From positions 62,001 to 126,000 of the forward strand of contig NZ_JAQMWQ010000009.1 in assembly GCF_030403775.1 (NCBI RefSeq): a stretch of DNA of 64,000 bases, in the 5' to 3' direction. This document shows positions 1 to 9,805 of this stretch, one piece after another. The translations under genes were made by a program, and so were the position numbers. The notes below the pieces were generated by a model that saw only the letters and a list, made by a program, of their open reading frames with translations, was not told where the DNA came from and searched no databases. Each line of letters opens with the position of its first letter. The stretch's first letter is position 1. The DNA is from Paenibacillus sp. BSR1-1 (lineage in GTDB: Bacteria > Bacillota > Bacilli > Bacillales > Cytobacillaceae).

Positions 1-2558
1 GACTGAACAAATGGGCTGTAGGAATGAATCACAACATGATCCGGCACTAAACCTTCTTCATCAAAAATAACAATTTCATTTTGCCCTTTCAGTAAGGATG
101 CTGGAATCTTATAATCCTCCTGTGGCCCAATGTTCCAGTACCGTCCTAAACATTGGCCATTTACCCAAAAACACCCTTTACTCATATGATCAAACCGAAT
201 CTTTACAATGGTGCCGTTTTCTTGGTCCCAGGTAAAACGACTTTTATACCAGCGTGGAGCAATCGTTTGTTGATTCCGTTGATTAGCGGCCGCCCATTCT
301 TTTTCTTCTTGAAGCTGGGCAAATGATTTTGTTTTCCAGTTGCTAATTTGCTCCTCTTCATTAAATAAATAAAGATCAAACCGGCGAATACTAGAAAGAT
401 GCTGAGCATCTAAATCGATGATGTTCTCCCCCTGCTTTAAGGCATCGCTGATATCGGCAATCCCATAGACAGCACTGCCTCTTGACCAAGCATTTTGACT
501 CTCCATCAACATCTTTACCGATCTTCCATTTACCTGAACACGCGAAACACCCTCACCAACAAGAATCGCCCGGTCATAGCCCTGATTCATGAATGATCTT
601 AAAAACCCAATTCGCCCTTCAATTTTTGGTATTTGCGATAAAGAATGCGAAACTCCACACCCTTCTACCTGCCACCCTCCCCGTAATGATAAATACTTCC
701 CATTTAGAGCAGGCGCTTCACTCATCCCTTTTGGTTCACCGATGGCTTGAGAATAATTGAATCTTCCCATATTCTGGACAAGGCATGTTAATGTATTTTT
801 CCCTTTCTTAACTGGAACCTCAATGGCTGCAGCCCCTATCTTGCTAAGCTTGCCGACGTATTGATCATTACAGAAGACCATGACGGGATCCTCGATTCTC
901 GTAAAAACAATCGTCGTATCCTTTGTTTCCTCAGCATAAAATTCACTTTCATAACCTAAATACCCGCTAAACTGTCCGAAGCTGCTAAAATCAAGCGGTT
1001 TGTCAGCCTCTTTCACGTTTCCGCTTAAAAAACAAAGCTTTTCATCTGCCGCTTTCCAACGTAATGGATGATTCGCCGAGCTCTTTTCCAATTGAGGAAC
1101 CGCCTTTTCTAAAGATTTTCTTGAAACCACTTCAATCGAATAGCTGGTACCATCTTCAAAGGAAAGCTGAACAGTTTGCGGCTGGTTTCCATGGAATAAA
1201 TGAAACGTAACCATGCCCTCTTCACCGATTTCAAATCGATTTGGCATTGGACAATGAATTTCAGCCTTTCTATTAAGCTGTAATAGTAAGGTTGAACGTT
1301 GACCCTCCTCATGATAAACTATCGTCTTCTGGGACTCGAAACCTGTCGTTTGGCCAGTGAGCGCTTTAATAGTAAAACTATTTCCTACGTTCACATGACG
1401 GACAATTGGTAAAACCGCATTGGCCTCAATGGTAAACGGAACCATTTCATTATCAAGTAAAACCTGTGATTGAACTCTTTCCTGTCTATTATTCTCGATA
1501 AATATCACTTCACCATGGGGACTGACAACCCTCTGAGACTTTAGATCACTAGAAAGCTTTAATTCCATACCCGTTTGTTCCGCATTTGTGAATACCGGTT
1601 CGAGCCACTTAGTAAATGAATGAAACCTTTTTAATACCTCATACTTTCTTGTTGGCTGCAAGTATTCGTCAATGGCAACATCATAATCATACGATGTCGT
1701 GGAAAAAGTCTGTTCTCCACCTGTCCTGCCGCCCCAATGGTCAAAATTGGTGCCGCCGATATACATGTAATAATTGATTGCAGAAAATCCATTACTTAAT
1801 AACTGGTAACACTCACGTTCAAGCTGCTCCGGTGTTTTTTGATCCGCTTTATTTCCGCCCCATTGTTCAAACCAGCCAATCCAAAACTCCATAACCCCTT
1901 TCGGCTGATCGGCAAACCGCTCATCTAAGATCTTAGCGGCGTGTTTGGCATGCGACCAAAAATTGTAGAACTCGACAGCGCCATCAACGGCTCCGTAGCA
2001 TGTAACAAGTGGTACCTCAATTCCCCTCGCCGTCATACCGTCCCTTAGGTATTCCATATACCGTTTGTCAGGTTTACCATATGGCTGGAATTCGTTTTCT
2101 ACCTGGACCATAATGACGGTCCCATTTTTCGTCAACTGGAATTCATCTATGATTGGTAGGACTTGATCAAAATATTTATCTACATAGTGTAAAAAGATAG
2201 GGTCAGCCGAACGGTATTGAATCCCCTTTTTGGTTGAGAGCCACCACGGAAATCCTCCAAAATCCCATTCTGCGCAAATATATGGCCCTGGTCTCGCAAT
2301 CACATATAATTCTTTATCAGCACATAGCTCAAAAAAATACGCTAAATCCTTGTCGCCAGAGAAATCCCATTCCCCTTCGTTCATTTCATGAAAATTCCAA
2401 GGGATGTACGTTTCGATTGTATTGCATCCCCCTGCTTTCGCCTTATCTAAGACTTCGCTCCACTCCGCTCTTGGAAGACGGAAATAGTGGATAGCAGCAG
2501 ATAGGATAAAAATTCTTTCATTATTAATCTTCCAGCTTTTTTGGTCATAAGTAATCAT
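1..2558 (-). CDS. GH35 beta-galactosidase, C-terminus cut by window edge
   Basis: The reading frame is open from an ATG at 2558 to base 1, over 852 codons, and the stop lies outside the window. A GGAGG box sits about 8 bases before the ATG. The N-terminal TIM barrel carries the GH35 signatures: IETYIPWNFHE, then RPGPYICAEW near residue 90-100, QVENEF with the likely acid/base Glu156, and MEFWIGWFEQWGG with the likely nucleophile Glu224. Beta-sandwich domains follow, with a jelly-roll-like region (GRYWNIGPQ) near the visible end. The family removes terminal beta-galactose from oligosaccharides. No signal peptide is present, so the enzyme is probably cytoplasmic and acts on imported oligosaccharide. 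It is the last visible gene of the sugar operon that starts at 8781. Confidence 0.93.
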   Translation of the reverse strand, partial: MITYDQKSWKINNERIFILSAAIHYFRLPRAEWSEVLDKAKAGGCNTIETYIPWNFHEMNEGEWDFSGDKDLAYFFELCADKELYVIARPGPYICAEWDFGGFPWWLSTKKGIQYRSADPIFLHYVDKYFDQVLPIIDEFQLTKNGTVIMVQVENEFQPYGKPDKRYMEYLRDGMTARGIEVPLVTCYGAVDGAVEFYNFWSHAKHAAKILDERFADQPKGVMEFWIGWFEQWGGNKADQKTPEQLERECYQLLSNGFSAINYYMYIGGTNFDHWGGRTGGEQTFSTTSYDYDVAIDEYLQPTRKYEVLKRFHSFTKWLEPVFTNAEQTGMELKLSSDLKSQRVVSPHGEVIFIENNRQERVQSQVLLDNEMVPFTIEANAVLPIVRHVNVGNSFTIKALTGQTTGFESQKTIVYHEEGQRSTLLLQLNRKAEIHCPMPNRFEIGEEGMVTFHLFHGNQPQTVQLSFEDGTSYSIEVVSRKSLEKAVPQLEKSSANHPLRWKAADEKLCFLSGNVKEADKPLDFSSFGQFSGYLGYESEFYAEETKDTTIVFTRIEDPVMVFCNDQYVGKLSKIGAAAIEVPVKKGKNTLTCLVQNMGRFNYSQAIGEPKGMSEAPALNGKYLSLRGGWQVEGCGVSHSLSQIPKIEGRIGFLRSFMNQGYDRAILVGEGVSRVQVNGRSVKMLMESQNAWSRGSAVYGIADISDALKQGENIIDLDAQHLSSIRRFDLYLFNEEEQISNWKTKSFAQLQEEKEWAAANQRNQQTIAPRWYKSRFTWDQENGTIVKIRFDHMSKGCFWVNGQCLGRYWNIGPQEDYKIPASLLKGQNEIVIFDEEGLVPDHVVIHSYSPFVQ

Positions 2559-2640
2559 CGATTCGCCTCCAAAATTGTCATCCCCCAAAACTCTTGGTAA
2601 CAGTTTTATAGCTTAGTAGGAACGGAACCCTGCCAGCATG

Positions 2641-3228
2641 TTAATTTGTCTGGTTAACAAGCCATTTAACAAATTTTATCGCCGTTGCTTTCTTTTGCGT
2701 ATTGGATATGATCGCCATCATCTTATTGTCCGGATTGTATCCCGCACGACGAAGGAGTTCATTTCCGGTTAGTTCCATTCCGTTTTTATCTGTTTTTTTG
2801 TCATTGTTCGCCTTTTTTATAAAATCCAAATCTTTAAAAGCTCCTTGTTGAGACAGTACTACAAAGTCGCTTCGATCAAGTACCATAATATCAATATCTT
2901 TGGCTGCAATTTGGGCAAGCATTTTTTGATATATATCCATATTACCCGGAGAGGCGAGAGTTCCATTTACTCGCCAAAAATTCAACTTAATTTCAGACTT
3001 CAAATCCGCCTTTAAAATCTCGGCAGAGGCTCTTTTTTGAAGTGCCTGCTGCTCCTTCTGTTCAATCGTATTTCCAATAAACGTAACATTTAATGCTGCT
3101 GGCTTTTCATATTTAGTAAAAAAAACAAACGGAATCACTGCAGCAAGAACCAATACCCCAGTTAAAATATGGGTTTTATAATGGTAACAAATGTTGTCTA
3201 ACTTTTTTAGCAGTTGTGTTTTTGTCAT
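2641..3228 (-). CDS. Small membrane-anchored extracytoplasmic protein of sugar operon
   Basis: I do not recognise a named family. The frame opens at 3276, but the third possible ATG (3228) is preferred because AAGG lies 8 bases before it; this gives 195 residues. A short basic cytoplasmic N-terminus is followed by one hydrophobic segment (LTGVLVLAAVIPFVFF, about residues 22-40). The rest is soluble and should lie outside the membrane. The part containing DIDIMVLDRSDFVVLSQQGAF resembles a piece of a family-1 solute-binding protein, where a residue stretch identifies a bound ligand pocket, but it is far too short to be a whole one. It sits between the binding-protein gene and the GH35 gene on the same strand, so a helper role in substrate capture is an inference. 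Confidence 0.6.
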   Translation of the reverse strand: MTKTQLLKKLDNICYHYKTHILTGVLVLAAVIPFVFFTKYEKPAALNVTFIGNTIEQKEQQALQKRASAEILKADLKSEIKLNFWRVNGTLASPGNMDIYQKMLAQIAAKDIDIMVLDRSDFVVLSQQGAFKDLDFIKKANNDKKTDKNGMELTGNELLRRAGYNPDNKMMAIISNTQKKATAIKFVKWLVNQTN

Positions 3229-3334
3229 TTCCATCACCTTGGTTTTAGCTAATAAAGAATCATTACAAAAGGCCATATTTGGATATGATGAAAAATCCCC
3301 AGAAATTTTCCAGGGATCGTATTCAGCTTGATGT

Positions 3335-4912
3335 TTATTCTTTTACCCATTCACCTTTTATTTTATTTTCTTTTAACAGCTTGTTAACATCATCAATGAC
3401 GTCTTTTCCACCTTTAGACATATACTCTTCTACGAATTTATTCCAATCGGAAATTGGTCTTTGACCCACTATCATTTTGGTAAATTCATTCGTAGCATAC
3501 TCACTTAAAACAGGGGCCTTGTCATTAAATACATCCGAGTGAACACGGCCAACAGGGCTGATATAGAAATTGGATTTAGAAAGCATGTCATACATTAGAT
3601 TATTAAATTCTTTTGCTTCAGGAGCTTTAGCTTGTTTTGCGTAATCCTCCATGACTTTTTCACCAATAGCAAATCCACCCATCTTATCCCAGAATAGTGC
3701 TAATGGCGCATATTTACTATAATCATCTGTTTTTTCTGGCTGCCCATCAGTCATTTTATACCCTTTGCCCTCGCCGCCCATCGTCCAATCGAAATATTCA
3801 TTATCGGCCTTTTGTTCATCTGCAGGTACATAATTAGTCATGTAGTCCATCATTTCTAATATTTTTTCAACCTTTTTCTGGTCATTTTTCAATTCAGAAT
3901 TTAACATCCAAACTCGATAATAACCGGCGAGGTATGAATATCCCGATTTGCCATCAGGCTGCTGGAATGCCGGAATGGCAGCAATTTTTGCATCAGGAGC
4001 AGTCTTCCTCAAAGTAGCCAAATTAAGATTAGTAGGAGTTGCCCCACTTTGTGGTCCTGGCTGTTCATACCAAATTCCAACCTTACCAGCATTAAAGTCT
4101 TTAAATACTTCATTATATTCTTTAATTGCCCAGTCTTTATCAAGCGCGCCTGCTTTAAACATTCTATTTAAGGAAGTGATTTTTTCTTTGCTGCCTTCAG
4201 AAATTTGTCCTGGAATTAGTTGACCATCTTTATTCTTATGGTACCAGCTATTACCCCAATAAACACCGAAAGAAGGATCATAGTAAATTCCTTTGGCAAG
4301 GCCTAACCCTACCGTGTCATTTTTGCCGTTTCCATCCGGATCCTGTGTCGCAAAGGCAATGGCAACCTTCTCTAATTCCTCAAAATTCGTAGGCATTTTT
4401 AAACCTAACTTATCAAGCCAGTCCTGGCGAATGATAGGTCTCTTTCCGCCAGCACTCGGAAAGAAAAGAGGAATCCCGTATATTTTCCCATCTACACTTA
4501 CTGCATCCCAAACAGACTGTGGGATCGCTTTAAAGTTCTCATACTTCTTTACATAATCATTTAATGGTAAAAATGCACCTTGTTTTGCCCACTTGACATA
4601 ATTTGTATCAACAAGCTCTGTCCCAATCACATCTGGGATATCACCGGAAGCCATTTTTACTGACAACTTATCATCATAAAGGTCAACAGGTATATACTGT
4701 GGTTTAAAATCGATATTAAACTTTTTATTTACCTTTTTAATCGCTTCATTCCCTGGCTCAGGAACTGGTGTCTGCGCAGTTAAATCAAACCATGTAATCG
4801 ATACTTTACCATTTTTGTTATCAGATGAGGCTTTATCATTTGGTGAACATGCGGCAAGAGATCCTGCCAAGAGAACAGTCGATAGAGTTACTGTCAAAAA
4901 TCGTTTCATCAA
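3335..4912 (-). CDS. LplA-like extracellular sugar-binding lipoprotein (family 1)
   Basis: The 525-residue product begins with a lipoprotein signal peptide ending in the lipobox LAAC (Cys about residue 22). The mature part has the family-1 carbohydrate-binding pattern seen in LplA/YtcQ/YesO proteins, including PEPGNEAIKKVNKKF, a GDIPDV motif and a long C-terminal lobe. The length fits the large LplA subgroup (about 500 residues). TTG at 4912 and ATG at 4909 are both possible starts behind an AGGGGG box. It should deliver an oligosaccharide to the two permeases encoded just upstream (4975-6850). The specific sugar cannot be read from the sequence; the neighbouring GH35 enzyme suggests a galactose-containing oligosaccharide. 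Confidence 0.92.
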   Translation of the reverse strand: MMKRFLTVTLSTVLLAGSLAACSPNDKASSDNKNGKVSITWFDLTAQTPVPEPGNEAIKKVNKKFNIDFKPQYIPVDLYDDKLSVKMASGDIPDVIGTELVDTNYVKWAKQGAFLPLNDYVKKYENFKAIPQSVWDAVSVDGKIYGIPLFFPSAGGKRPIIRQDWLDKLGLKMPTNFEELEKVAIAFATQDPDGNGKNDTVGLGLAKGIYYDPSFGVYWGNSWYHKNKDGQLIPGQISEGSKEKITSLNRMFKAGALDKDWAIKEYNEVFKDFNAGKVGIWYEQPGPQSGATPTNLNLATLRKTAPDAKIAAIPAFQQPDGKSGYSYLAGYYRVWMLNSELKNDQKKVEKILEMMDYMTNYVPADEQKADNEYFDWTMGGEGKGYKMTDGQPEKTDDYSKYAPLALFWDKMGGFAIGEKVMEDYAKQAKAPEAKEFNNLMYDMLSKSNFYISPVGRVHSDVFNDKAPVLSEYATNEFTKMIVGQRPISDWNKFVEEYMSKGGKDVIDDVNKLLKENKIKGEWVKE

Positions 4913-4974
4913 TGCATTTCCCCCTAGTAATTTCTTTATTAAAGTCGAATACTTTCATTGGTTAATCGCCAAGG

Positions 4975-5853
4975 CTATTCTTTTACTGAGCCAAGCATCA
5001 CTCCTTTCGCAAAATGTTTTTGTAAGAAAGGATAGACAATCAGGATTGGAACAGTGGCGAGGAGGATTGCTGCCATCCCAACAGTTTCAGCAGGAGGCGG
5101 ATTATCCATCCCTGCCTGCACCCCGGCATCTAGTATATTGGATTGGTTCAGAATTACTAACTGCCTTAGCACAACCTGAACCGTCCACTTAGCTGGATCA
5201 CTTAAATAGAGTAATGCTGAGAAATAGGAATTCCAGTAGCCAACCGCATAGAATAAACCGAATGCGGCCAATGCCGGTTTTGACAGAGGCAGAATGATTT
5301 TTACAAAGATCTGCAAATCATTCGCTCCATCGATAATCGCAGCTTCCGTCAAGTCCATTGGTAAGCTCGCGAAAAACTGTCTCATGACGATAAGATTAAA
5401 GGAGCTAATGGCACCTGGGATAATGAGAGCCCAAAGCGTATCCATTAAACCTGTTGCTTGAACCACCATATAGGTTGGGATCATGCCAGCCCCAAACACA
5501 AAGGTAAAGAGAACAAGGAATACGTAAATTTTTTGGCCAAAGATATTTCTTGTTAACGCATAGGCCATCATGGCGGTGAGCATAATACTTACCAAACTTC
5601 CAACCACTGTTACATAGACAGTTACTCCCAGCGATCTCATAAATTCTTTCGAACCTAATATATACTCATAAGCATCCAGAACCCAGGTTTTAGGCCAAAG
5701 GAGCAAGTCCGTTTTTACGAATTCTTCATAGGTAGCAAATGAAACCGCAAACATATAATAAAACGGAAATAACATGGTTAGTGCGATTAGTGCAAGCAGT
5801 ATAATATTGGTGTTATCAACAATTTTTTCTGAAAGACTACGTTTATTTAACAA
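4975..5853 (-). CDS. LplC/YtcP-like sugar ABC transporter permease
   Basis: CUT1-type permease with six predicted membrane segments and the cytoplasmic EAA loop (EAAIIDGANDLQIFVKIILPLSKP), which contacts the ATPase. The frame can be read from a TTG at 5895, which would overlap the upstream permease. The TTG at 5853 is preferred because AGGAGG lies 9 bases before it; the product is then 292 residues, close to LplC and YtcP. The C-terminus ends GVMLGSVKE, typical of the family. Together with the LplB-like partner it should form the channel of the importer. No ATPase gene is present in the operon, so a shared ATPase such as an MsmX-type protein encoded elsewhere is expected. Confidence 0.92.
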   Translation of the reverse strand: MLNKRSLSEKIVDNTNIILLALIALTMLFPFYYMFAVSFATYEEFVKTDLLLWPKTWVLDAYEYILGSKEFMRSLGVTVYVTVVGSLVSIMLTAMMAYALTRNIFGQKIYVFLVLFTFVFGAGMIPTYMVVQATGLMDTLWALIIPGAISSFNLIVMRQFFASLPMDLTEAAIIDGANDLQIFVKIILPLSKPALAAFGLFYAVGYWNSYFSALLYLSDPAKWTVQVVLRQLVILNQSNILDAGVQAGMDNPPPAETVGMAAILLATVPILIVYPFLQKHFAKGVMLGSVKE

Positions 5854-5872
5854 CCCTAACTTCCTCCTTTCT

Positions 5873-6850
5873 TTAGTAAACTCCACCTTCGCCAAATTTC
5901 TTGGCCAAGCGGTTAGCTGCTACAATTAAGATTAGCCCGATAACTGATTTAAACAACCCAACCGCGGTTGCGAAACTAAAGTCAGAGTTTTGAATCCCCT
6001 TCAAATATACGAAAGTATCCAGTACGTTCCCAACCTTCATCGTAAACGGAGTTAACATTAAGTAAATTTGTTCAAACCCAACATCCAAAACGCTTCCTAA
6101 TCGCAGAATTAATAGGATGATAATGGTGCTTTTTAAAGCTGGTAGGGTAATGTGCCAAATTTGCTGCCAGCGATTTGCTCCGTCAACGGCTGCCGCTTCA
6201 TATAAGCTTGGACTAATACCGGAAAGGGCAGCGAGGAAAATAATGGTGCCCCAGCCAGATTCCTTCCAAATGACTTCCAGAACAACTAATGGCATAAACC
6301 AATTTGGGTCTTGTAAGAAAGCAACTGAATCCATTCCGAAAACGCTTCCAAGGACTTTATTCACAATTCCATTTGATTTTAATAAAATCGTCACAATCCC
6401 GATTACCACAACCCATGATAAAAAGTGTGGCACATAAATAATTGATTGAACGACTCGCTTATATATACTATTTCTCACTTCATTGAGCATAAGTGCTAGA
6501 ATAATAGAAACCGGGAAGGCAAATACAATTTGAAGAAATGATAAATATAACGTATTCCACAGAACCCGTAGTACCTCTTCGTCTTCAAAAATGGTTTTAA
6601 AATGCTTTAATCCAACCCAATCGCTATGAAAAAAACCTTGAAATGCACTATAATCTTGAAAAGCAATAATATTTCCAGCCATTGGAACATACCGGTAGAT
6701 GATAAAAAAGAGTAATCCTGGAAGTAACAATAGATAAAGATATCGCTCTTTCCACATCCTTTTTAAAATACTTATCTTCGGTTCAACGATTAAATCGATA
6801 TCTTCCTGTAAATTTCCTGCTAATTCTGTGGTTCTCTGTAAATTTTCCAT
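5873..6850 (-). CDS. LplB-like sugar ABC transporter permease
   Basis: A 325-residue CUT1 permease with a cytoplasmic N-terminal tail of about 35 residues, six membrane segments and an EAA motif (YEAAAVDGANRWQQIWHITLPAL). The motif IIYRYVPMAGNIIAF is typical of the LplB/YtcP-associated subgroup. It lies immediately upstream of the second permease; the stop at 5873 falls just before the second gene's ribosome binding site. It pairs with the LplC-like protein to move the sugar bound by the lipoprotein at 3335-4912. The ribosome binding site (AAAGGAAG) is rather far from the ATG at 6850, so the exact start is less sure than the identity. Confidence 0.92.
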   Translation of the reverse strand: MENLQRTTELAGNLQEDIDLIVEPKISILKRMWKERYLYLLLLPGLLFFIIYRYVPMAGNIIAFQDYSAFQGFFHSDWVGLKHFKTIFEDEEVLRVLWNTLYLSFLQIVFAFPVSIILALMLNEVRNSIYKRVVQSIIYVPHFLSWVVVIGIVTILLKSNGIVNKVLGSVFGMDSVAFLQDPNWFMPLVVLEVIWKESGWGTIIFLAALSGISPSLYEAAAVDGANRWQQIWHITLPALKSTIIILLILRLGSVLDVGFEQIYLMLTPFTMKVGNVLDTFVYLKGIQNSDFSFATAVGLFKSVIGLILIVAANRLAKKFGEGGVY

Positions 6851-6875
6851 ATTACGACGTCACTTCCTTTCAAAA

Positions 6876-7598
6876 TTATCTATTCAATGTTTCTACTCTT
6901 GTATTCTTATTTGCCGCAGGCTTGAAACCATTATGAAATCCCCCTTTCATTAGTGACTTGTTTTCTTCGGAAGCATGTTCCTTTTTTCCCTCCATGCTAG
7001 TAAACGCCTTCATGGCGATGTACATAGAAATGAGCGAAAATAAACCTATGCTTAAAAAGGGAATGAATCCCGGGACCCAAAGTAACAACAAATAGACTAG
7101 AGAGAACCCAATGATCATCAGCATTGTATGAAAAGGGGATGAAATACCTATTAATATTGAAATGCTAAAGTATTTATTAAATTTATTTTCAAAATGAACA
7201 TATACCGGAAAAATATAGAATAAGAGAATGACAAATAAAATAGTCATCATAAATACAAAGATTAACAAGAACCAATAAGCAATCCCGTGAGTAAAACGGA
7301 TCAGGGTAAAATTCATGTAAATCATAAAGCCTATGATGGTTAGGATAAAACCTATTATATTTGCCTTCCAAAACTCTTTTCGAAATGTAGCCCAATAAAT
7401 CCTAACATAGGACTGGTTATCCTCATTTCCCTGCAGCCATTTCCGCATGACTGTAAATAAACCTATTGTGGCGGGCATCATCCCCAAAACAACTCCGCCA
7501 CAAATAGAAAATACAATCCAGAGCAATTGAAATTGGGCAATTCTCATGACCTTTTCAGCAAAATGATTGATTTTCCCTATCATTCTGTTACTTTCCAT
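6876..7598 (-). CDS. YesL-like DUF624 integral membrane protein
   Basis: A 240-residue protein with about five hydrophobic segments. The N-terminal part (NHFAEKVMRIAQFQLLWIV and GMMPATIGLFTVMRKWL) is characteristic of the DUF624/YesL family, whose members commonly lie beside LplABC-type sugar transporters and glycosidases. The biochemical role of the family is unknown to me. The ATG at 7598 is supported by AAGGGG 8 bases upstream. It sits between the oxidoreductase gene and the permeases in the same operon, so it is probably made under the same sugar-responsive control. The last 45 residues are hydrophilic and rich in Lys and Asn. Confidence 0.88.
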   Translation of the reverse strand: MESNRMIGKINHFAEKVMRIAQFQLLWIVFSICGGVVLGMMPATIGLFTVMRKWLQGNEDNQSYVRIYWATFRKEFWKANIIGFILTIIGFMIYMNFTLIRFTHGIAYWFLLIFVFMMTILFVILLFYIFPVYVHFENKFNKYFSISILIGISSPFHTMLMIIGFSLVYLLLLWVPGFIPFLSIGLFSLISMYIAMKAFTSMEGKKEHASEENKSLMKGGFHNGFKPAANKNTRVETLNR

Positions 7599-7629
7599 CT
7601 ATCATTCCCCTTTTCTTAAGGATAGAAAT

Positions 7630-8781
7630 TTAAACGATCGTTATGCTTGGATCTGGACTGATTTCTACCACTTTCCCTCCGGAGCGGATGGATTCAGTTG
7701 CTGCACAGCCAACCGCAACGCTCATTCTGCCCGCAATCGGTGAGGTTAAAGGCTGTTTGTTGTACAACACGAGATTAACAAAATCATTCGTGATTTTCGG
7801 ATCGGCACCGCCATGGCTGCCCTGTTCTTTTTTCATGTCATAGGTGATATCGCTAAATTCATTCCAGGAGTTGGATTTTCTTGTCTTAACGTATACCTTT
7901 CCATTTACATCATCGTTTTCAATTCTGCCTTTAGTCCCAATAAAAGTATAGTTCCTGGAATAATCTGGTGTGAAATGGCATTGTAAGTAAGATGCCTTTA
8001 TTCCTCCTTCAAGCTCCATGATCAGCATATTATTATCCTCAACATCGATTTCTTCACGGAAAGTACATTGTGTTAGCGTATGTAGACTAGCTTCCGGACA
8101 AGTGTCTTTTAATTCACAATCAGGGCAGATTAAGTGATTCGGCTTATCCCCTCCATAATAGTCAAGGCTCCCAAAAGCAGAAACTCTCTTTGTATATTTC
8201 CCTGTAATCCAATGGATGACATCAAGATCATGTGAACCTTTTTGCAACAACAGTGAAGTAGTGTTTTTGGCAGTTCCATGCCAATCATGATAGTAGTAAT
8301 ATCCGCCTAGTCCAACAAAATGCCTTACCCAAACGGCTTTAAGGTCACCAATGACACCTGAGTCGATAATCTCTTTCATCGTTTGATACATACTCATATA
8401 GCGCATATTGAAACCAACCATTAAATGTTTTCCAGACTTTTCTGCTTGTTCGATAATCCGATCGCAGCCTTCTACTGTAATCGCTAATGGCTTTTCACAA
8501 TAGACATGTTTTCCTGCTACCAGTGCAGCAATTGCATGCTCCTCATGCAAATAATCTGGAGAGAGGATAGCGACAGCATCCACATCCGTACGGGCTAAAA
8601 GTTCTTTGTAATTCGTTGTAATGTAGGCATGTTCATTCACTCTTTCTTGAAATGTCTTCAGTCTTTCCAGTGAAACATCGGCAGCCGCAACAACTACTGA
8701 TTTTCCCCCAGGATTATGCCAGTACTTCGCGATCCCGCTTCGAAGTCCAGCACCGATGATACCAATTCTTACAGTTTCCAT
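7630..8781 (-). CDS. Gfo/Idh/MocA family oxidoreductase
   Basis: A Rossmann NAD(P)-binding domain opens the protein (RIGIIGAGLRSGIA), followed by the conserved CEKPLAIT segment near residue 97. The second half is the alpha/beta substrate domain. It carries a cysteine cluster (CPDCELKDTCPEA) seen in a subset of these proteins and suggestive of a structural metal, which I infer. The frame starts at 8787, but the ATG at 8781 is better placed, 9 bases behind AGGAG, giving 383 residues. It is the first gene of the sugar operon and directly follows the two LacI-type operator sites. It probably oxidises or epimerises a sugar released by the operon's hydrolase; the substrate is not evident. Confidence 0.9.
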   Translation of the reverse strand: METVRIGIIGAGLRSGIAKYWHNPGGKSVVVAAADVSLERLKTFQERVNEHAYITTNYKELLARTDVDAVAILSPDYLHEEHAIAALVAGKHVYCEKPLAITVEGCDRIIEQAEKSGKHLMVGFNMRYMSMYQTMKEIIDSGVIGDLKAVWVRHFVGLGGYYYYHDWHGTAKNTTSLLLQKGSHDLDVIHWITGKYTKRVSAFGSLDYYGGDKPNHLICPDCELKDTCPEASLHTLTQCTFREEIDVEDNNMLIMELEGGIKASYLQCHFTPDYSRNYTFIGTKGRIENDDVNGKVYVKTRKSNSWNEFSDITYDMKKEQGSHGGADPKITNDFVNLVLYNKQPLTSPIAGRMSVAVGCAATESIRSGGKVVEISPDPSITIV

Positions 8782-8814
8782 CCTCATTCACTCCTATTAA
8801 TCTATAAATTTCAA

Positions 8815-8885
8815 TTCAGGAAAACGTTTGTAGTATATTATCCAAACGTTATCCAGAAAAACAAAATAAAAAAGACAAGCTTACA
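8815..8885 (-). promoter_or_regulatory. Operon promoter with two LacI-type operators
   Basis: On the minus strand a -35-like TTGTTT (near 8870) is separated by about 18 bases from TAATAT (near 8840). Two CG-centred near-palindromes overlap this region: one around AAACGTTT at 8822-8829 and one reading CAAACGTTAT at 8843-8852. This is the spacing and symmetry expected for a LacI-family dimer pair. The repressor is likely the protein encoded at 10035-11084. The same word with the same flank (TTCAGGAAAACGTTTG) recurs at 9998-10014. The promoter boxes are an inference from consensus. Confidence 0.6.
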
Positions 8886-9690
8886 AGTTTTTTAAACCTA
8901 GCTTTACGTCTTAAAATATTGTACCTCCGAATGTAATAATGGTTTACCAAAAATGAATTCCAATAGTCTTTAACCCTTCGTACTGATAATTAGCTAATAC
9001 AATTCCTAGTGGATTCAAATTTAAAGTAAAGAAAGACAGTCCCCTTAATAACTCAAAATCTTGCAATTTGTCCTATTAATGGATAACTTTTTTTATCCCA
9101 CCGTTTCTATATTTTTTTATATATTTATATATCTAAATATATAAGCGTAATTAAGTAAGACATTCATAGAGCCATACTTTGTGGTTTTCGTATAATGAGA
9201 AATGAAGTTGATATAATAAAGGATTACGTAAAATCTATATTGATAAGGAATTTGCGATTGAGAAATGATTGTCGATGAATGTTAGATGGATGTGTTGTCA
9301 TTATCAATTAGCTCTTCGTTGACTTCTTTATTTGTAATGCCTTTGCTGCCTAATGGGATGCATTTTCTGTTTTATTTCTAATATAAGATCCATCCCCTCC
9401 TCTCTTTCAGTCTTAATCGGGGAAATTTCTTACATTTATAATGTATAATAAAACGGGTCGATGGGTCAACCCTATAACAGAAATATCCTGATAGGGACAG
9501 CCTCGGGATTATGCGAATTTACAACGTTATGGCAGAAAACCTTGTATCAATTCGTATTCTTGAATGCTGCAGCGCAGCTTATATTAATATTTTAAGTTTA
9601 TACGAGTTTAATGTAAAATCAAAAAACATTATGGTAACCATAACATTATTTTATCGATACTCAGAACGATACTAATATAAAACCAGTTCA
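8886..9690. other. Decayed AT-rich tract without intact genes
   Basis: No convincing coding region is present on either strand. On the minus strand near 9395 there is a GAGGAGG box and a short frame starting MDLILEIKQKM that stops after 21 codons. A neighbouring frame continues as IPLGSKGITNKEVNEELID (about 9370-9290), which looks like one small gene broken by a frameshift. Upstream of it, TTGACC (near 9470) and an AT-rich TATTATACATTATAAAT form a plausible promoter, with a direct repeat GACCC-ATC-GACCC. I do not recognise the fragment. The rest is AT-rich sequence. Confidence 0.4.
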
Positions 9691-9694
9691 ATGG

Positions 9695-9735
9695 ACATAA
9701 GTAATCATCTATTCGCCTCCAAAATTTTCAGCCGA
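9695..9735 (-). pseudogene. Copy of the GH35 gene start and ribosome binding site
   Basis: The minus strand reads GGAGGCGAATAGATGATTAC followed by TTATGTCCATTGA. Apart from single substitutions this repeats the ribosome binding site and first four codons (Met-Ile-Thr-Tyr) of the GH35 gene at 2558. The copy reaches a stop after six codons and then loses all resemblance. It therefore marks where a second GH35 gene, or the original junction of this operon, once lay. Confidence 0.6.
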
Positions 9736-9805
9736 AAGGAAGGTATTATTCCTATCAGGCATACGTGCAACTACGCCTCTGACTTCGCCAATCGGCGAGT
9801 TTTCT

